Source: Otis tarda
Lineage: Eukaryota > Chordata > Aves > Otidiformes > Otididae
Reading direction: 5' to 3'
DNA length: 64,000 bases
Assembly (NCBI GenBank): GCA_026413225.1
Contig: CM048552.1
Coordinates: forward strand, 163,382,053-163,446,052
In this document: positions 62,974 through 64,000 of the stretch, piece by piece
Layout: the number at the start of each line of letters is the position of its first letter
Position numbering within the stretch: position 1 is the first letter of the stretch
Made by a program: the position numbers and the translations under genes
Notes under the pieces: generated by a model
Seen by the model: only the letters and a program-made list of their open reading frames with translations
What the model was told of the DNA's origin: nothing
The model's database searches: none

Positions 62974-63525
62974 GATTCTCCCCCTCTACTCTGCCCTGGT
63001 GAGACCCCACCTGGAGTACTGTGTCCAGTTCTGGAGCCCCCAACACATGAAGGACATGGACCAGTTGGAGAAGGTCCAGAGGAGGGCCACCAAGATGATA
63101 AGAGGGCTGGAGCACCTCTCCTATGAGGACAGGCTGAGAGAATTGGGGCTGTTCAGCCTGGAGAAGAGAAGGCTCCGGGGAGACCTCATAGTGGTCTTCC
63201 AATACCTCAAGGGGGCCTACAAGAAAGGTGGTGAAAGGCTGTTTAGTAGGGCCTGTTGCAATAGGACGAGGGGTAATGGTTTTAAAATAGAGGGGGGTAG
63301 ATTTAGATTGGAAATTAGGAAAAAAATTTTTACAATGCAAGTTATAGAACAGGTTGCCCAGAGAGGTGGTGGAGGCCCCATCCCTGGAAACGTTCAAGGC
63401 CAGGCTGGATGAGGCTCTGAGCAACCTGGTCTAGTCAGGGATGTCCCTGCTCCTTGCAGGGGGGTTGGACTAGATGACCTTTGAAGGTCCCTTCCAACCC
63501 TAACCATTCTACGATTCTATGATTC
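62974..63525 (+). mobile_element. CR1 LINE, young 3' fragment
   Basis: Plus-strand CR1 whose similarity begins at 'gattctccccctctactctg' ([15 protein letters not shown]) and ends in 'attctacgattctatgatt'. The frame 62948-63412 is open through [20 protein letters not shown] and the [18 protein letters not shown] region; a deletion near 63345 (codons for VVEHWNRLP shortened) shifts the C-terminus. Very close to the 55-kb copy. Confidence 0.95.
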
Positions 63526-63671
63526 ATTCTAAGTCTAAGGAAGCTTGTGGAAGGTTAAGCACAGATAAAGTTGTGTGGTTACCTTAATAGACAGTTTTTA
63601 CAAGCAATAGCAGCACTATATTTCCAAGGCTACAGGGCTATACACATCACACTCATCTAGAAGGAACAGGT

Positions 63672-64000
63672 TGCCTGTGCGAACCTCATGAGGTTCAACA
63701 AGACCAAGTGCAAAGGCCTGTACCTGAGTCGGGGCAACTTACAGTATCAATACAGGCTGGGGGATGAAGGGATTGAGAGTAGCCCTCTTAAGAAGGACTT
63801 GGAGGTACTGGTGGATGAAAAGCTGAACATGAGCCATCAATGTGCTCTCACAGCCCAGAAGGCCAACCACATCCTGGGCTACATCAAAAGAAGCGTGGCC
63901 AGTAGGTTGAGGGAGGTGATTCTTCTCCTCTGTTCTGCTCTTGTGAGACCTCCACCTGGAGTACTGCGTCCAGCTCTGAGGCCTCCAACATAAAAAGGAT
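63672..64000 (+). mobile_element. CR1 LINE copy running off the window
   Basis: Plus-strand CR1 starting at the [13 protein letters not shown]-type codons ('gcctgtgcgaacctcatgag') and continuing past the window edge. The 63688-63993 frame reads MRFNKTKCKGLYLSRGN and [17 protein letters not shown], with a shift near 63950. It is more diverged than the copy 150 bp upstream, so it is a separate insertion in the same orientation. Confidence 0.92.

Overview
This window looks like bird nuclear DNA: AT-rich and largely non-coding, from either a gene-poor interval or the introns of a long gene. The evidence is the repeat content. About twenty pieces of the CR1 LINE family end in the octamer-like tail (ATTCTATG/ATTCTATGATTCT) typical of avian CR1. 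Seven pieces belong to two families of endogenous-retrovirus LTRs of the kind found as solo LTRs across birds. By my coordinates CR1 covers roughly 17 kb (about a quarter of the window) and LTRs about 5 kb. That CR1 load is high for a bird and would fit a lineage with CR1 expansion (woodpecker-, hornbill- or hoopoe-like); the lineage is inference only.

Layout. 0-5.4 kb: three CR1 copies, including an old minus-strand copy (2.83-4.06) and a young plus-strand copy (4.61-5.39). 8.4-10.2 kb: a young 1.7-kb minus-strand CR1, followed by a minus-strand LTR fragment (10.6-10.9). 12.85-16.75 kb: a minus-strand CR1 nest in which an old copy appears split by two later copies. 16.75-27.9 kb: about 11 kb with no recognisable repeat; it holds an unidentified minus-strand reading frame with one in-frame TGA (26.3-26.9). 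27.9-38.0 kb: CR1 and LTR pieces plus two isolated exon-like segments on the minus strand (29.8 and 36.7 kb). 38-44 kb: mostly unique DNA, a CA repeat, a perfect 15-bp inverted repeat (41.27) and two CR1 pieces. 44.2-51.7 kb: an LTR cluster with one minus-strand LTR and three related plus-strand solo LTRs; two of these have 5-bp target-site duplications, and one of those lies inside an old CR1. 51.9-58.35 kb: CR1 again, including the most complete element in the window (55.26-58.35). Its 898-codon endonuclease-reverse transcriptase frame keeps all catalytic motifs and is broken only near its end by a single-base deletion. 58.35-63 kb: unique DNA, then two young CR1 pieces at the right edge.

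No confidently recognised host gene, RNA gene or CRISPR array was found. The story here is retrotransposon ecology: several ages of CR1 inserting next to and into each other, and LTR elements reduced to solo LTRs. The candidate host exons are reported as weakly supported leads. I found no undescribed system that I could defend.
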